Both the position numbers and the translations under genes were made by a program. From NCBI RefSeq assembly GCF_011682235.2, contig NZ_CP076718.1:491744-555743 (forward strand): a DNA stretch of 64,000 nucleotides, in the 5' to 3' direction. The notes under the pieces are model-generated. The model was not told the DNA's origin. It worked only from the letters and a program-made list of their open reading frames with translations, and did no database searches. Shown here piece by piece: positions 38,707 to 47,827 of the stretch. This stretch comes from Rhodocaloribacter litoris. GTDB lineage: Bacteria > Bacteroidota > Rhodothermia > Rhodothermales > ISCAR-4553. The first letter of the stretch is position 1; each line of letters begins with the position of its first letter.

Positions 38707-39068
38707 TGCCCCCGCTGTCCTCCGTTCGGCCTCCCCCGATGCGTCGCCTCCTCCGGCGCGTGCCCGCGTGCGGGCTGGTCCTGGCGATGAGCCTCTGCAC
38801 CGCCTGCTCGTCGCTCTCCCCGGATGCCCCGCCGGTCGCCGACAGTACCCTGGTGGAGGTGTTCATCGACCTGCACCTGGCCGCCGCCCGTGCCGACCTC
38901 TACCGCGACCTCCCCCCCGGCACGCGCGACTCGGTGCTGGCCCGGCACGGCCTCACCCCGGAGGAATTCGAGGCCGCCATCCGGTACTACGTCGAACACC
39001 CGGACGCCTACGTGGAACTCTACACCCGCGTGCTCAACCGGCTCAACGAGGAACGGCAGGGCTTCTGA
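38706..39068 (+). CDS. DUF4296-type small lipoprotein
   Basis: A 120-residue protein with a lipobox (LAMSLCTAC, Cys at about residue 34) and a short helical domain (VEVFIDLHLAAARADLYRDL, RHGLTPEEFEAAIRYYVEHP), the pattern of DUF4296 proteins in Bacteroidota. MRRLLRRVPACG at codon 12 is an equally likely start and gives a more standard signal peptide; the ATG at 38706 overlaps the stop of the DUF4837 gene. Function unknown. Confidence 0.8.
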   Translation: MPPLSSVRPPPMRRLLRRVPACGLVLAMSLCTACSSLSPDAPPVADSTLVEVFIDLHLAAARADLYRDLPPGTRDSVLARHGLTPEEFEAAIRYYVEHPDAYVELYTRVLNRLNEERQGF

Positions 39069-39134
39069 GCGTCGCGCACCCGTCACGACAGCGGAGGTCC
39101 AAAGCGCCGGGACAGGACCCGGAGCCGTCACGTA

Positions 39135-39548
39135 TCAGACGCCGAGGGCTTCGGCGGCCCGCTCGTATTCTTCCGGCCGGACGTAGATGACGTACCCGAA
39201 GCTGCCGCGCCCGTCCGCCACGCCGCTGGAGGCGTACACGTTGACCCCCGCCTCATAAAGTTTTGCATGAACCTCGGCCAGGGCCCCGAGCCGGTCGTCT
39301 CCCTGTACGAGCAGGGCCGGATGCGGCCCGTCCAACCGCAGCTGTGCTTCCCGGGCGATGCGCTGGAGCCGTCCCGTGTCGTCGGGGAAGATCGTCAGCT
39401 GCGTGTGCATCGGCCCGACGGGCACCGCCGAGAAGGCCATCATGTTGATCCCCAGGTCGGCCAGGGTGGAGAGGAGCCGGTAGGCCTCGCCCGGCTCATC
39501 CCGGACCGTCGTGTAGAAATAGTCCACACGTCGAATGCGCGATGCCAT
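39135..39548 (-). CDS. ACT-domain protein
   Basis: A 137-residue protein counted from MASRIRRVDYFY, with an in-frame ATG six codons upstream. It appears to hold two ACT-like modules: residues 5-70 (YFYTTVRDEPGEAYRLLSTL, ADLGINMMAFSAVPVG) and residues 75-135 (GDDRLGALAEVHAKLYEAGV, NVYASSGVADGRGSFGYVIY). ACT modules bind small ligands such as amino acids; with no enzymatic domain attached this may be a free-standing sensor. It converges with the lipoprotein pair and is downstream of a RecQ gene. Confidence 0.8.
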   Translation of the reverse strand: MASRIRRVDYFYTTVRDEPGEAYRLLSTLADLGINMMAFSAVPVGPMHTQLTIFPDDTGRLQRIAREAQLRLDGPHPALLVQGDDRLGALAEVHAKLYEAGVNVYASSGVADGRGSFGYVIYVRPEEYERAAEALGV

Positions 39549-39626
39549 CGTTGTCCCTCCGAACACGTTCCCCGGACAATATCGCGGAAAGCGCCGGGAG
39601 GTGCAACGCCGGGGGCGATCCCGGCC

Positions 39627-41651
39627 TCAGCGGGGCGGTGTTCCGTCATCGCGCGGTTCCCATTGATCGAGGAGGTCCCGGGCTTTCTCGGTGAGCGCGA
39701 AGCGCTCCTCCAGCGGATCGATCGCCTGGAGGTATCCTTCCTGCACGAGCCAGTCGACCAGGCCGTCGAGGTGGTGCCCGGGCACGGGCGGCTCCGCGAA
39801 CCAGCGCCGGCGGGGCACGTCGTGCGCCACCCGGTGGAGGATCTGCCGCATGACCGGTTCGTCTTCGGGGGTGATGACCACGGGCCGGTGCCGCCCCAGG
39901 CAGACGTCGCACGTGCCGCAGCGGGGCGGGGCGGTCTCGCCGAAGTAAGCCAGGAGGAAGTGCCGCCGGCAGGTGACCGAGCGGGCGTATCGCAGCATAT
40001 CGGCCAGGCGTGCCTCGGCGCGGCGACGGGCCCGGCGCACCTGCACGTCGTCCACCGGCAGGCGTGCCGAGCGGGGCTCGGCGAAGAGCACCTGCAGGGC
40101 CCTGCCCGGAGGCTGCCAGGCCAGCAGCCCGCGTTCTTCCAGGAAGGCGAGCCCGCGAAAGAGCCGCGCGCGCGGCAGCCGGGTGCGGGCCTGCAGCAGC
40201 CGCACGTCGATCTCCCACCAGGCCGTGAACGCATCGGCGTGGACGGTACGCAGCAGGGCCTCGACGAAGCCGGCCAGGGCGCGGTTTTCCAGCCGCCGGG
40301 CCAGGTCTCGCACGGCGTTGGCCGGCTGGAGGAAGCGGATCAGGCCGTGATGGGGGCGAACGGGCACCGGATGCCAGGTTTCCTGCCGTGCCAGGAGTTC
40401 AATGGCGGCGCGTACCTTGCCGGTTCCGAAGCCGGTCAGCCGGGCGATGGCTTCGAGGTCGAGCGTCACCGGCGTCTCGGGGCGGGAGGCCACGGGGATG
40501 CGGGCCAGGTTGCAGGCGGCGTCGTAGACGGCCCGCACCTCCCGGGCCGCCGGGTGGGCCTCGGCGATGAGGGCGCGCTGGGTGGCCTCATCGGGCGGGT
40601 GGAACAGCAGCACCGCATAGGCCCGGCGGCCGTCGCGCCCGGCCCGGCCCGCCTCCTGATAGTAGCTCTCCAGGGAGGCGGGCACGTCCACATGCAGCAC
40701 GAAGCGCACGTCCGGCTTGTCGATGCCCATCCCGAAGGCGTTCGTGGCGACGATGAGGCGCGTCTCGTCCCGGAGCCAGGCCTCCTGCACGGTCGCGCGC
40801 GAGCCGGCGTCGAGGCCCGCGTGGTAGGCCGCCGCCGGCTCGCCCTGCTCCCGCAGCCAGGCCGCCCACCGCTCGACCCCGTGCCGGGTGGCCGCATACA
40901 CGATGCCGCTGCCCGGCACGCTGCGTACCACCTCCAGCACCTTGTCCCGCTTGTTCTCCGTGCGGAAGATGCTCCAGACGATGTTGGGGCGGTCGAACCC
41001 CCGAACGATGACGGCCGGATCGCGCAGGCCCAGGTGCGCGACGATATCGCGGCGCACCTGCGGGGTAGCCGTCGCCGTCACGGCGATAACGGGGGGGGCG
41101 CCGAGCAGCGCGTGGGCCCGCGCGATCTGCAGGTAGGCCGGGCGGAAGTGGGGGCCCCATTCACTGATGCAGTGCGCCTCGTCCACCGCCAGCAACGACA
41201 CGTTGAACCGCCCGGCGCGGGCCTCGAAGAGGTCGGTCTGCAGGCGTTCGGGTGCGACGTAGAGCAGCCGGTAGCGCCCGTATTCGGCGTCCGTCCACCG
41301 CTGGTCGATCTCGCGGGCGGAGAGGGTGCTGTTGATGAACGTCGCCGGGATGCCCCGTGCATTCAGCCCCGCCACCTGATCCTGCATCAGCGCGATGAGC
41401 GGAGACACGACGAGCGTGAGCCCCTTCGACAGCAGGGCCGGCACCTGGTAGCAGGCCGACTTGCCCGCACCGGTCGGCAGCACGGCCAGCACGTCCCGCC
41501 CGGCCAGCACCGCGGCCATGGCCTCCCACTGGCCCGGGCGAAACGCGGAGTGCCCCCAGTATCGCCGGAGCACCTCTGCCGCGCGCTCGCGCCATGCGTC
41601 CGGCCGGTCCTCCGGGGCCTCGGCGGCTTCGTCCGTTGGGCGACGGGGCAT
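39627..41651 (-). CDS. RecQ-family DNA helicase (short form)
   Basis: A 674-residue 3'-5' helicase. Motifs: Walker A in VLPTGAGKSACYQVPALL, LTLVVSPLIALMQDQVAGLN, DEAHCISEWGPHFRPAY, VIAVTATATPQVRRDI and the arginine-finger region ESYYQEAGRAGRDGRRAYA. A zinc site (VTCRRHFLLAYFGE then CGTCDVC) is present near residue 585. No HRDC domain follows; the C-terminus is a winged-helix-like segment. It is distinct from the second RecQ 3 kb away and may be the RecQ of a different branch used in repair. Confidence 0.93.
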   Translation of the reverse strand: MPRRPTDEAAEAPEDRPDAWRERAAEVLRRYWGHSAFRPGQWEAMAAVLAGRDVLAVLPTGAGKSACYQVPALLSKGLTLVVSPLIALMQDQVAGLNARGIPATFINSTLSAREIDQRWTDAEYGRYRLLYVAPERLQTDLFEARAGRFNVSLLAVDEAHCISEWGPHFRPAYLQIARAHALLGAPPVIAVTATATPQVRRDIVAHLGLRDPAVIVRGFDRPNIVWSIFRTENKRDKVLEVVRSVPGSGIVYAATRHGVERWAAWLREQGEPAAAYHAGLDAGSRATVQEAWLRDETRLIVATNAFGMGIDKPDVRFVLHVDVPASLESYYQEAGRAGRDGRRAYAVLLFHPPDEATQRALIAEAHPAAREVRAVYDAACNLARIPVASRPETPVTLDLEAIARLTGFGTGKVRAAIELLARQETWHPVPVRPHHGLIRFLQPANAVRDLARRLENRALAGFVEALLRTVHADAFTAWWEIDVRLLQARTRLPRARLFRGLAFLEERGLLAWQPPGRALQVLFAEPRSARLPVDDVQVRRARRRAEARLADMLRYARSVTCRRHFLLAYFGETAPPRCGTCDVCLGRHRPVVITPEDEPVMRQILHRVAHDVPRRRWFAEPPVPGHHLDGLVDWLVQEGYLQAIDPLEERFALTEKARDLLDQWEPRDDGTPPR

Positions 41652-41826
41652 ATCGGGGTCGTCTGGTCGTGGAGCACGTGGTGCAAGGTCAGACCGGCCG
41701 TTGCGGGTCCGCCGCCATGCACCACCTGCATGTTCACCGTATCTTCACGAAGCGCCCGGTTAGATCGACCGGCACCCGGGTGTTTTAGGGGTACACATCC
41801 AAACCAAAGCCCATCTGGAATGGCGG

Positions 41827-41866
41827 GCCGGCGCAACAAGGTGGGGGTTGCGCCGGCTCGTTTTTT
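41827..41866. terminator. 11-bp hairpin with adjoining T-run near the M23 peptidase gene end
   Basis: GCCGGCGCAAC (41827-41837) and GTTGCGCCGGC (41847-41857) form a perfect 11-bp stem with a 9-base loop, followed on the + strand by TCG and six T (41861-41866). It starts a few bases after the minus-strand stop of the M23 gene, so position suggests that gene's terminator. The T-run, however, is on the side that would terminate + strand transcription, where no gene is seen. Confidence 0.6.
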
Positions 41867-41867
41867 A

Positions 41868-43622
41868 TCACCGTGTGAAGCGGGCCGTGTACCGGGCCGT
41901 GTTGCCGGTGTTGTCCGTCACGACCACGGACAGGGTGTGCGCCCCGGGGGGTACGTGCTCGTCGAAAACGTACTCGATGAGGTCGTTCTTGGCGTCGTAG
42001 GCAAAGAGGACCCAGGCATCGTCCACGTAGCCGGCATAGCTGCCGATGCCGGCCAGGTCGTCCCGGATGCGGAAGCGGATGCTGCGCTCGGCACGCATGT
42101 CTTTGCCGTCGTAGAGGTTGAGCGGGGTCACCTCGGGGGCAAGCGTGTCGACCGCGACGAAGAAGGTGCCGAACGTGCGTGGCCGGGTCGTCACGTAGCC
42201 GTCCTGATACGAACCGCCTTCGGAGACCCACCTGCCGTTCTCCCCCAGGCGGGCGATCAGGGCTTTCGGGCGCAGGCGCGCGGGCAGGTGATCGGCCCGG
42301 AGGGAGAGCGTGTACCGGTTGTGCACGGGGGTCAGTTCGTCGTGGACGTCATGGCGTTCGGAGAAGGCCCCGCGCAGCGGCGGCCGCACGCGGTAGGTGA
42401 GCGGCACCTCCTCGTAGACAGTGCCGGCGGGGAAGGTTGCCCGCAGGCCGTCCCGGTTCAGGGTGGCGGTCCGGTCGTGTCGCAGGAGCACGTCCGGCGT
42501 GGCCGGGGTGTCCGCGGCGACCGGCCGGGCGGCCATCCCTTCCACTTCGAAGTGGAGGCGGGCCGTATTGCCCGCCGCGTCCTCGACGGTGTAGGCCAGC
42601 CGGTGCGTCTGCCCGGGTGCGGTGTCGAGGTGTCCCGTGCTGCCGGTGCGGTAGATCGAGAGGCGGTTGCCGGGGAGGCGGTAGCTCCGCTGGATCCACC
42701 GGCGGTTCCGCACACGCTCGGCGTAGTCGACGTGGGCGTTCACGTAGCGGGTTTCGTCGAAGCTGAAGCGCTGCATTTCCGAGAGGAAGAGCGTCTTTCC
42801 GTCGGCCTCCAGGCGGATGCGGTAGGCGCCCAGCCGGTTGTTCGAGCCGTTGTGATAGTCGTGTGTCTGGATGCCGAAGGCGATGCGGCCATGCGCCCGG
42901 ATGTGCCGCACGTTTTGCAGCCGGTAGGCATCCCCGCCGCCCACCACCTCGACGTGTGCGGGTCGTTCCGGTGTCACCTCCACCGGGGCCGAGCCGTCGG
43001 CCGGCTCGATCCGGGCATAGCCGTCCGGGGCGAGCGCGTACACCTTGATGCGGTAGATGCGGGGCGGCACGGTGTCCTCCACGGGCAGGCCGAAGAGCAG
43101 CGGGTTCAGCGGCTCCTGCGTGGCGGCATCGCGGATCTCGAAGTGCAGGTGCGGTCCCGAAGATCCGCCCGAGTTGCCGGAGTAGGCGATCACCTCCCCC
43201 TGTCTGACCCGGAACCGCCCGGCCGGCGGGTGTACGTCCAGCCGGAAGCTGCGTTTTTCATACTGGAGCCGTTTCACATAGGCGGCCAGGGTGTCGTTGA
43301 AGCGGCTCAGGTGGGCGTAGACCGTCGTGTGCCCGCTCGGGTGGTTGACGTAGAGGGCATGCCCGTAGCCCACCGGCGAGACGACGATGCGGGAGACCCA
43401 TCCGTCGGCGGCCGCGTAGACCCGGTATCCCTCCTGCCCGTTCGTCTTGATGTCCAGACCGGAATGAAAATGGTTCGACCGCATCTCGGCGAAGTTGCCC
43501 GAGAGCAGCAGCGGAATGCCCAGCGGCGAGCGAAAGACGTCCCGGGGAAACGGATCGTCATGGCCCTTGAAGGCGAACAGCACGACGACACAGCACAAAC
43601 CGAGCCTGCAGATGGACCTCAT
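41868..43622 (-). CDS. M23-family metallopeptidase, exported
   Basis: A 584-residue protein from MRSICRLGLCCVVV, giving an N-terminal hydrophobic signal; a start 40 codons upstream would bury it. The LytM/M23 domain is at residues 45-175: zinc ligands in NHFHSGLDIKTNG (HxxxD, His53 and Asp57), the segment GYGHALYVNHPSGHTTVYAH, and HLHFE in SGGSSGPHLHFEIRDA. The rest (residues 200-584) is beta-rich, with repeated Ig-like strands, and probably binds the wall or other envelope components. Expected role: peptidoglycan endopeptidase in the periplasm. Confidence 0.93.
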   Translation of the reverse strand: MRSICRLGLCCVVVLFAFKGHDDPFPRDVFRSPLGIPLLLSGNFAEMRSNHFHSGLDIKTNGQEGYRVYAAADGWVSRIVVSPVGYGHALYVNHPSGHTTVYAHLSRFNDTLAAYVKRLQYEKRSFRLDVHPPAGRFRVRQGEVIAYSGNSGGSSGPHLHFEIRDAATQEPLNPLLFGLPVEDTVPPRIYRIKVYALAPDGYARIEPADGSAPVEVTPERPAHVEVVGGGDAYRLQNVRHIRAHGRIAFGIQTHDYHNGSNNRLGAYRIRLEADGKTLFLSEMQRFSFDETRYVNAHVDYAERVRNRRWIQRSYRLPGNRLSIYRTGSTGHLDTAPGQTHRLAYTVEDAAGNTARLHFEVEGMAARPVAADTPATPDVLLRHDRTATLNRDGLRATFPAGTVYEEVPLTYRVRPPLRGAFSERHDVHDELTPVHNRYTLSLRADHLPARLRPKALIARLGENGRWVSEGGSYQDGYVTTRPRTFGTFFVAVDTLAPEVTPLNLYDGKDMRAERSIRFRIRDDLAGIGSYAGYVDDAWVLFAYDAKNDLIEYVFDEHVPPGAHTLSVVVTDNTGNTARYTARFTR

Positions 43623-43816
43623 GGCAAAAGTAGAAGCAATCGAAGGTGAGACGGCGTGGTGATCTTCCCCTTTTAGAGAGGATCCTTCAGGGAGTTTCCG
43701 GATTCTCCACGCCCGTGCACCCCGTTCACGCGTTCCCTCCAATCACCGGGGCGATTTCGTATCTTCGCCGCGTGTACCTGTGAGGCTTCCTCCCCTTTTC
43801 CGTGGCTCCGGCGCCG

Positions 43817-44884
43817 ATGCGATTCAACAACCTGATCCTCATCATGCTCGGGGTGATCGTCGTCTTCATCATCGGCGTCATCCTGCTCGAGCTCAGGGCC
43901 GTCCTGCTTCCCTTCGTGATCGCCCTGCTGCTCTCGATGATTTTCAAGCCCATCGTGGTGCAGCTTCAGCGGCGCCGGGTTCCGATGGCGGTGTCCCTGA
44001 TGGTGGTGCTGCTGACCTTCTCCACCGTGCTTTTTCTCGTGGGCCTGGCGCTGTATGCGACCATCGATCCGTTCGTCGAGCAGTTGCCGTACTACCAGGC
44101 CCGGCTCAACGCCATGATTTCGGGGCTGATCGCGATGACCGAGGGGCTGTTGCTGCGCATGGGCATTGCCCCGGAAGAGGTGGCCTGGCGCCAGGTGATC
44201 GACCTGGCCTCGCTGACCCCGATGGTGACCAGCGGCGTCGGCACGTTCATCAGCTTCGTGAGCAACGCCGTGCTGGTACTGCTGTTCATGCTGTTCATCC
44301 TGGCCGGTAGCGGCGGCCTGAGCGTCAAGGTCCGCACCGCCTTCCCGGATGCCTATGCCAGCCGCATCGCCCAGGTGATCGTGAACGTGGACCGGCAGGT
44401 GCGGCAGTACCTCATCACCAAGACCCTCATCAGCCTGGGCACCGGGGCCCTCACCTGGCTCGTGCTGCTCATCCTCGGCGTCGACTTCCCGCTGATCTGG
44501 GGCTTCATTGCCTTCCTGCTCAACTACATCCCCAACATCGGGTCGATGATCGCCGTCCTGTTCCCTTTCGTATGGTCCCTGTTGCAGTTCGAAACGTTCA
44601 CGGTGCCGCTGCTCGTGCTGCTCCTGCTCGGGGGGGTTCAGATGATCATGGGCAACGTCATCGAGCCCAAGATCATGGCTTTCAGCCTGAACCTGAGCCC
44701 GCTCCTGGTGCTGATGTCCCTGATCTTCTGGGGCTGGCTCTGGGGGATCTGGGGCATGGTCCTGGCCGTTCCGCTCACGGGCGCCATCAAGATCTTCTTC
44801 GAAAACGTCGAACCCCTGGCGCCGCTCTCCGTTCTAATGAGCGAAAAGACCGGACCGGGTCGCGGCGCGTACCCGCCGCTTTGA
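43817..44884 (+). CDS. AI-2E family transporter (PerM type)
   Basis: A 355-residue membrane protein. The ATG at 43817 is preferred to an in-frame GTG five codons upstream. It has an N-terminal pair of helices (LIMLGVIVVFIIGVILLELR, LLPFVIALLLSMIFKPIV), a soluble central region and a C-terminal helical bundle with the family segment FIAFLLNYIPNIGSMIAVLF near residue 240 and GGVQMIMGNVIEPKIMAFSL. Members export small molecules or act as antiporters; AI-2 export itself is unproven for most. TATCTTCG at about 43767 resembles a Bacteroidota promoter box. Confidence 0.92.
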   Translation: MRFNNLILIMLGVIVVFIIGVILLELRAVLLPFVIALLLSMIFKPIVVQLQRRRVPMAVSLMVVLLTFSTVLFLVGLALYATIDPFVEQLPYYQARLNAMISGLIAMTEGLLLRMGIAPEEVAWRQVIDLASLTPMVTSGVGTFISFVSNAVLVLLFMLFILAGSGGLSVKVRTAFPDAYASRIAQVIVNVDRQVRQYLITKTLISLGTGALTWLVLLILGVDFPLIWGFIAFLLNYIPNIGSMIAVLFPFVWSLLQFETFTVPLLVLLLLGGVQMIMGNVIEPKIMAFSLNLSPLLVLMSLIFWGWLWGIWGMVLAVPLTGAIKIFFENVEPLAPLSVLMSEKTGPGRGAYPPL

Positions 44885-44952
44885 AGGCCGGATCGTTGCG
44901 TGCCGCGGTCGTCCCGCCCCTTTGCCGGCCTCCTCATCCTGCACCATCGCCC

Positions 44953-46845
44953 ATGTCCCCTGCTTCGTCCGCCCGTGCCGATGCCGTCTTCAGCCTGCCG
45001 GAGGTGCTGTCGGTCGTACGCCGGTACTGGGGCTACGACCGGCTACGACCGTTGCAGGAGGAGGCCATCCGGGCCGGGCTCGAAGGCCGTGATGCCCTGG
45101 TGGTGATGCCCACCGGGGGCGGCAAGTCGCTCTGCTACCAGGTACCGCCGCTGCTGGCCGGCCGGATGGACGTGGTCATCTCCCCGCTCATCTCCCTGAT
45201 GAAGGACCAGGTGGACGGGCTGCGGGCCAACGGCTATCCGGCGGCGACCCTGCACAGCGCCCTGAGCGCCGCCCAGAAGCGTGAGGCCCTGGACCTCATC
45301 GCGCGCGGCGCCTGCCGCCTGCTCTTCCTGTCCCCCGAGCGGGTGCTGACCCCCTGGTTCTTCGAGCTGGCCGAGCGGCACCACATCCGCACCTTCGCCG
45401 TCGACGAGGCTCACTGCATCAGCCACTGGGGGCACGACTTCCGCCCCGAATACCGGCGGCTGGCGCAGATCAAGGAGCGCTTTCCGGAAGCCACCCTGCA
45501 CGCCTACACGGCCACCGCCACCGAGCGCGTCCGGCAGGACATCATCACCCAGCTTCGCCTGCGCGACCCCGACGTGCTCGTCGGGCGCTTCGACCGGCCC
45601 AACCTCATCTACCGCGTCTTCCCCCGGCTGAACCTGCGCGAGCAGCTCCTCGACGTGCTGGACCGGCACCGGGGCGAGGCCGTCATCGTCTACTGCATCA
45701 CCCGCGACGAAACCGAGCGCCTGGCGGCCTCGCTGCGGGAAGCGGGCTTCCGGGCCGCCGCCTACCACGCCGGCATGCCGGCCGGCGACCGGCGCGCCGC
45801 CCAGGAAGCCTTCACCAACGAGGAGATCGACGTCATCGTGGCGACAGTGGCCTTCGGCATGGGCATCGACCGGAGCGATGTGCGCTGCGTCATCCACGCC
45901 GGCATGCCGCAGTCGGTGGAACACTACCAGCAGGAGACCGGCCGCGCCGGGCGCGACGGCCTGGCCGCCGAGTGCATCCTCTTCTATTCCCCCGCCGACA
46001 CCCTGCGCTGGCAGTCGCTCATCGAGAAGCGGGGCGCGAACACCGGGGAGCACACCCGGGCCCACCGGACGCGTCACGCGGCCAGACACGCCCTCCGGCT
46101 GCTGGCCCACATGCGCCGGTTCGCCGCCCCCGGCCAGTGCCGCCACAAAAGCCTCAGTGAGTATTTCGGGCAACCCTACGAACGGGAAAACTGCGGTGCC
46201 TGCGACGTCTGCCTGGACGAGGTGGAGCAGTTCGTCGACGGAACGACGGAGGCCCAGATGATCCTTTCCTGCGTCGTGCGCACCGGCGAGCGCTTCGGCG
46301 CCGGTCACCTGGCCGACATCCTCCGGGGCAGCGACACCGAGCGCATCCGCAAGCTCGGGCACGACCGCCTCAGCACCTTCGGCCTGCTGAAGGATCGCCC
46401 GAAGAACGAGATCAACCACATGATCTTCCAGCTCGTCGACCAGGGCCTGCTGACGCGCACGCCGGGCGACTACCCCATCCTTAAGCTCAACGACGCCTCG
46501 TGGGAGGTGCTGCGCGGACAGCGCACCGTCTGGCTCCTGCCGGCGAAAAAGAAGGCCGTCAGACGCACGGCCGTCGAGACCGCCTCATGGGAGGGCGTCG
46601 ACCGTCGCCTCTTCGAACGGCTCCGGCGCCTGCGCACCGAGATCGCCCGCGAGCGGGGCCTGCCGCCCTACGTCATCTTCAACGACACCACGTTGCGGGA
46701 CATGGCCCGGCAGCGCCCCACCACCCCGGCAGCCCTCCTGCGCGTCCACGGCGTCGGCGAGAAGAAGCTGGCCGACTTCGGCGAGCGCTTCCTGGCCGTC
46801 ATCGCCGGGCAGGACGGGCGCTCCCCCGGCCCCGCAGGACCCTGA
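44953..46845 (+). CDS. recQ: ATP-dependent DNA helicase RecQ with HRDC domain
   Basis: A 630-residue RecQ; the start MSPASSARADAVFSL removes an upstream shadow extension. Motifs: VMPTGGGKSLCYQVPPLL, DEAHCISHWGHDFRPEYRRL, HAYTATATERVRQDIITQL, FGMGIDRSDVRCVIHAG, and EHYQQETGRAGRDGLAAEC. The zinc site is CRHKSLSEYFGQ plus CGACDVC near residue 405, then a winged helix, and residues 545-620 form an HRDC domain (RLRTEIARERGLPPYVIFND). This is the canonical full-length RecQ. A 16/17 match to the phage-module palindrome lies inside the gene at 46067-46083. Confidence 0.95.
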   Translation: MSPASSARADAVFSLPEVLSVVRRYWGYDRLRPLQEEAIRAGLEGRDALVVMPTGGGKSLCYQVPPLLAGRMDVVISPLISLMKDQVDGLRANGYPAATLHSALSAAQKREALDLIARGACRLLFLSPERVLTPWFFELAERHHIRTFAVDEAHCISHWGHDFRPEYRRLAQIKERFPEATLHAYTATATERVRQDIITQLRLRDPDVLVGRFDRPNLIYRVFPRLNLREQLLDVLDRHRGEAVIVYCITRDETERLAASLREAGFRAAAYHAGMPAGDRRAAQEAFTNEEIDVIVATVAFGMGIDRSDVRCVIHAGMPQSVEHYQQETGRAGRDGLAAECILFYSPADTLRWQSLIEKRGANTGEHTRAHRTRHAARHALRLLAHMRRFAAPGQCRHKSLSEYFGQPYERENCGACDVCLDEVEQFVDGTTEAQMILSCVVRTGERFGAGHLADILRGSDTERIRKLGHDRLSTFGLLKDRPKNEINHMIFQLVDQGLLTRTPGDYPILKLNDASWEVLRGQRTVWLLPAKKKAVRRTAVETASWEGVDRRLFERLRRLRTEIARERGLPPYVIFNDTTLRDMARQRPTTPAALLRVHGVGEKKLADFGERFLAVIAGQDGRSPGPAGP

Positions 46846-46930
46846 CCTCCACCGGAGCAGGTTTTCGGGTCGCCACCTATCACGCCGGCGGATTCGACCC
46901 GGCCCGCCGGCCTCGTATTGGCTGTTCTCC

Positions 46931-47130
46931 CTGCCGCTTCTGACCCAACGTTGCCGGACGTGATCGCTGCGTTGTAGAACGATGGTAGAACGACACCGCC
47001 ATCACACGACCACAGAGGATTTTCGTCAACGGGGCTGCATGGTGCGTATCCTGTAACCACAATTACAGGTAATCAGCGTTACAGGCAAGGGACTCAATGC
47101 CAGAAATCCCTCCGCGGCCTACCTGTTGGG
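46931..47130 (+). repeat. Leader-like cassette, copy 1
   Basis: About 200 bp that recur in diverged form at 47274-47474. The best conserved parts are two GTAGAAC boxes 11 bp apart (46974-46980, 46985-46991), CCTGTAA (47050-47056) facing TTACAGG (47063-47069 and again 47079-47085), and an ATG at 47097 opening a frame MPEIPPRPT. The frame runs about 64 codons without recognisable similarity. Between copies, at 47163-47188, CGCCGG and CCGGCG form a hairpin with a second inner stem. I see no established gene in 46846-47582. Confidence 0.6.
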
Positions 47131-47273
47131 CGGCCAATGTTGAGGCGGGCGGCAATGAGAAACGCCGGCCGTCCTGCGACGACCGGCGTCCTATCCGGCT
47201 CCCCGGGCAGGATCTGGACGCCCCTCTCCAATCGCCCAAAAACCCTCTTTTTGGCCCGTATGGGCCGTTCTTA

Positions 47274-47474
47274 CTGCCGCTTCTGTCCTGACGTAGCCGG
47301 ACGTGATCGCGGGTTTGTAGAACTATTGTAGAACGGTTCTGCCAGCTCTCATCCACAGGGCTTTTCTTCTACGGGGTTGCATACCTTGGATCCTGTAACT
47401 GCAATTACTTGGAATCGCGATTACAGGCACACGGCTCAATGCCACAGATCCTGCCCAAGCCTACCTTGCCTGGG
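47274..47474 (+). repeat. Leader-like cassette, copy 2
   Basis: Diverged direct repeat of 46931-47130. The GTAGAAC pair is at 47317-47323 and 47328-47334, again 11 bp apart; CCTGTAA is at 47392-47398 and TTACAGG at 47421-47427; the ATG at 47439 opens MPQILPKPT. The conserved order of box pair, inverted repeat and start codon suggests a regulated promoter or an operator region duplicated with the 5' end of a gene. The downstream frame soon becomes antisense to a helicase fragment. Confidence 0.6.
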
Positions 47475-47582
47475 ATCGGAGCAGACTCGCACGCGCTCGC
47501 CGCACAGGTCCGCAATCGCGCCCTCACGAGGCAGCCCTACGCCTCTCGCCTCCATATTGCTGTGGTCCGAGGCAAGGTAGAC

Positions 47583-47802
47583 CTAGAAACCTTGGGTCTG
47601 AAGCAGGCCGAGAGAGTTCACCCGGCCGATGCGTTTTTCCAGACGTATCGGGTTCCAGGGAATGTCGTAGTTGATGACCACATGACAGAACTGAAGGTTG
47701 AGACCCTCACCACCGGCGTCCGTCGAGATGAGGATGCGGGCAACCTTGGCAAATGCGTCTTGGACCCGCTTGCGCTCCTCCATGTCCATGGAGCCGTTGA
47801 GT
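47583..47802 (-). pseudogene. Fragment of a SNF2-type helicase C-terminal domain
   Basis: About 70 codons read in one frame: LNGSMDMEERKRVQDAF from the IS boundary, then ILISTDAGGEGLNLQFCHV, NYDIPWNPIRLEKRIGR. These are helicase motifs V and VI of the SNF2/RapA group used in DISARM-like and other defence systems. The fragment begins exactly at the IS3-type element end and loses similarity after KRIGRV, ending at a stop a few residues later. It is truncated at both ends; the rest of the helicase is not present across the IS. Confidence 0.8.
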
Positions 47803-47827
47803 GGAGTTACCCCGCTTTAGTGGACAG

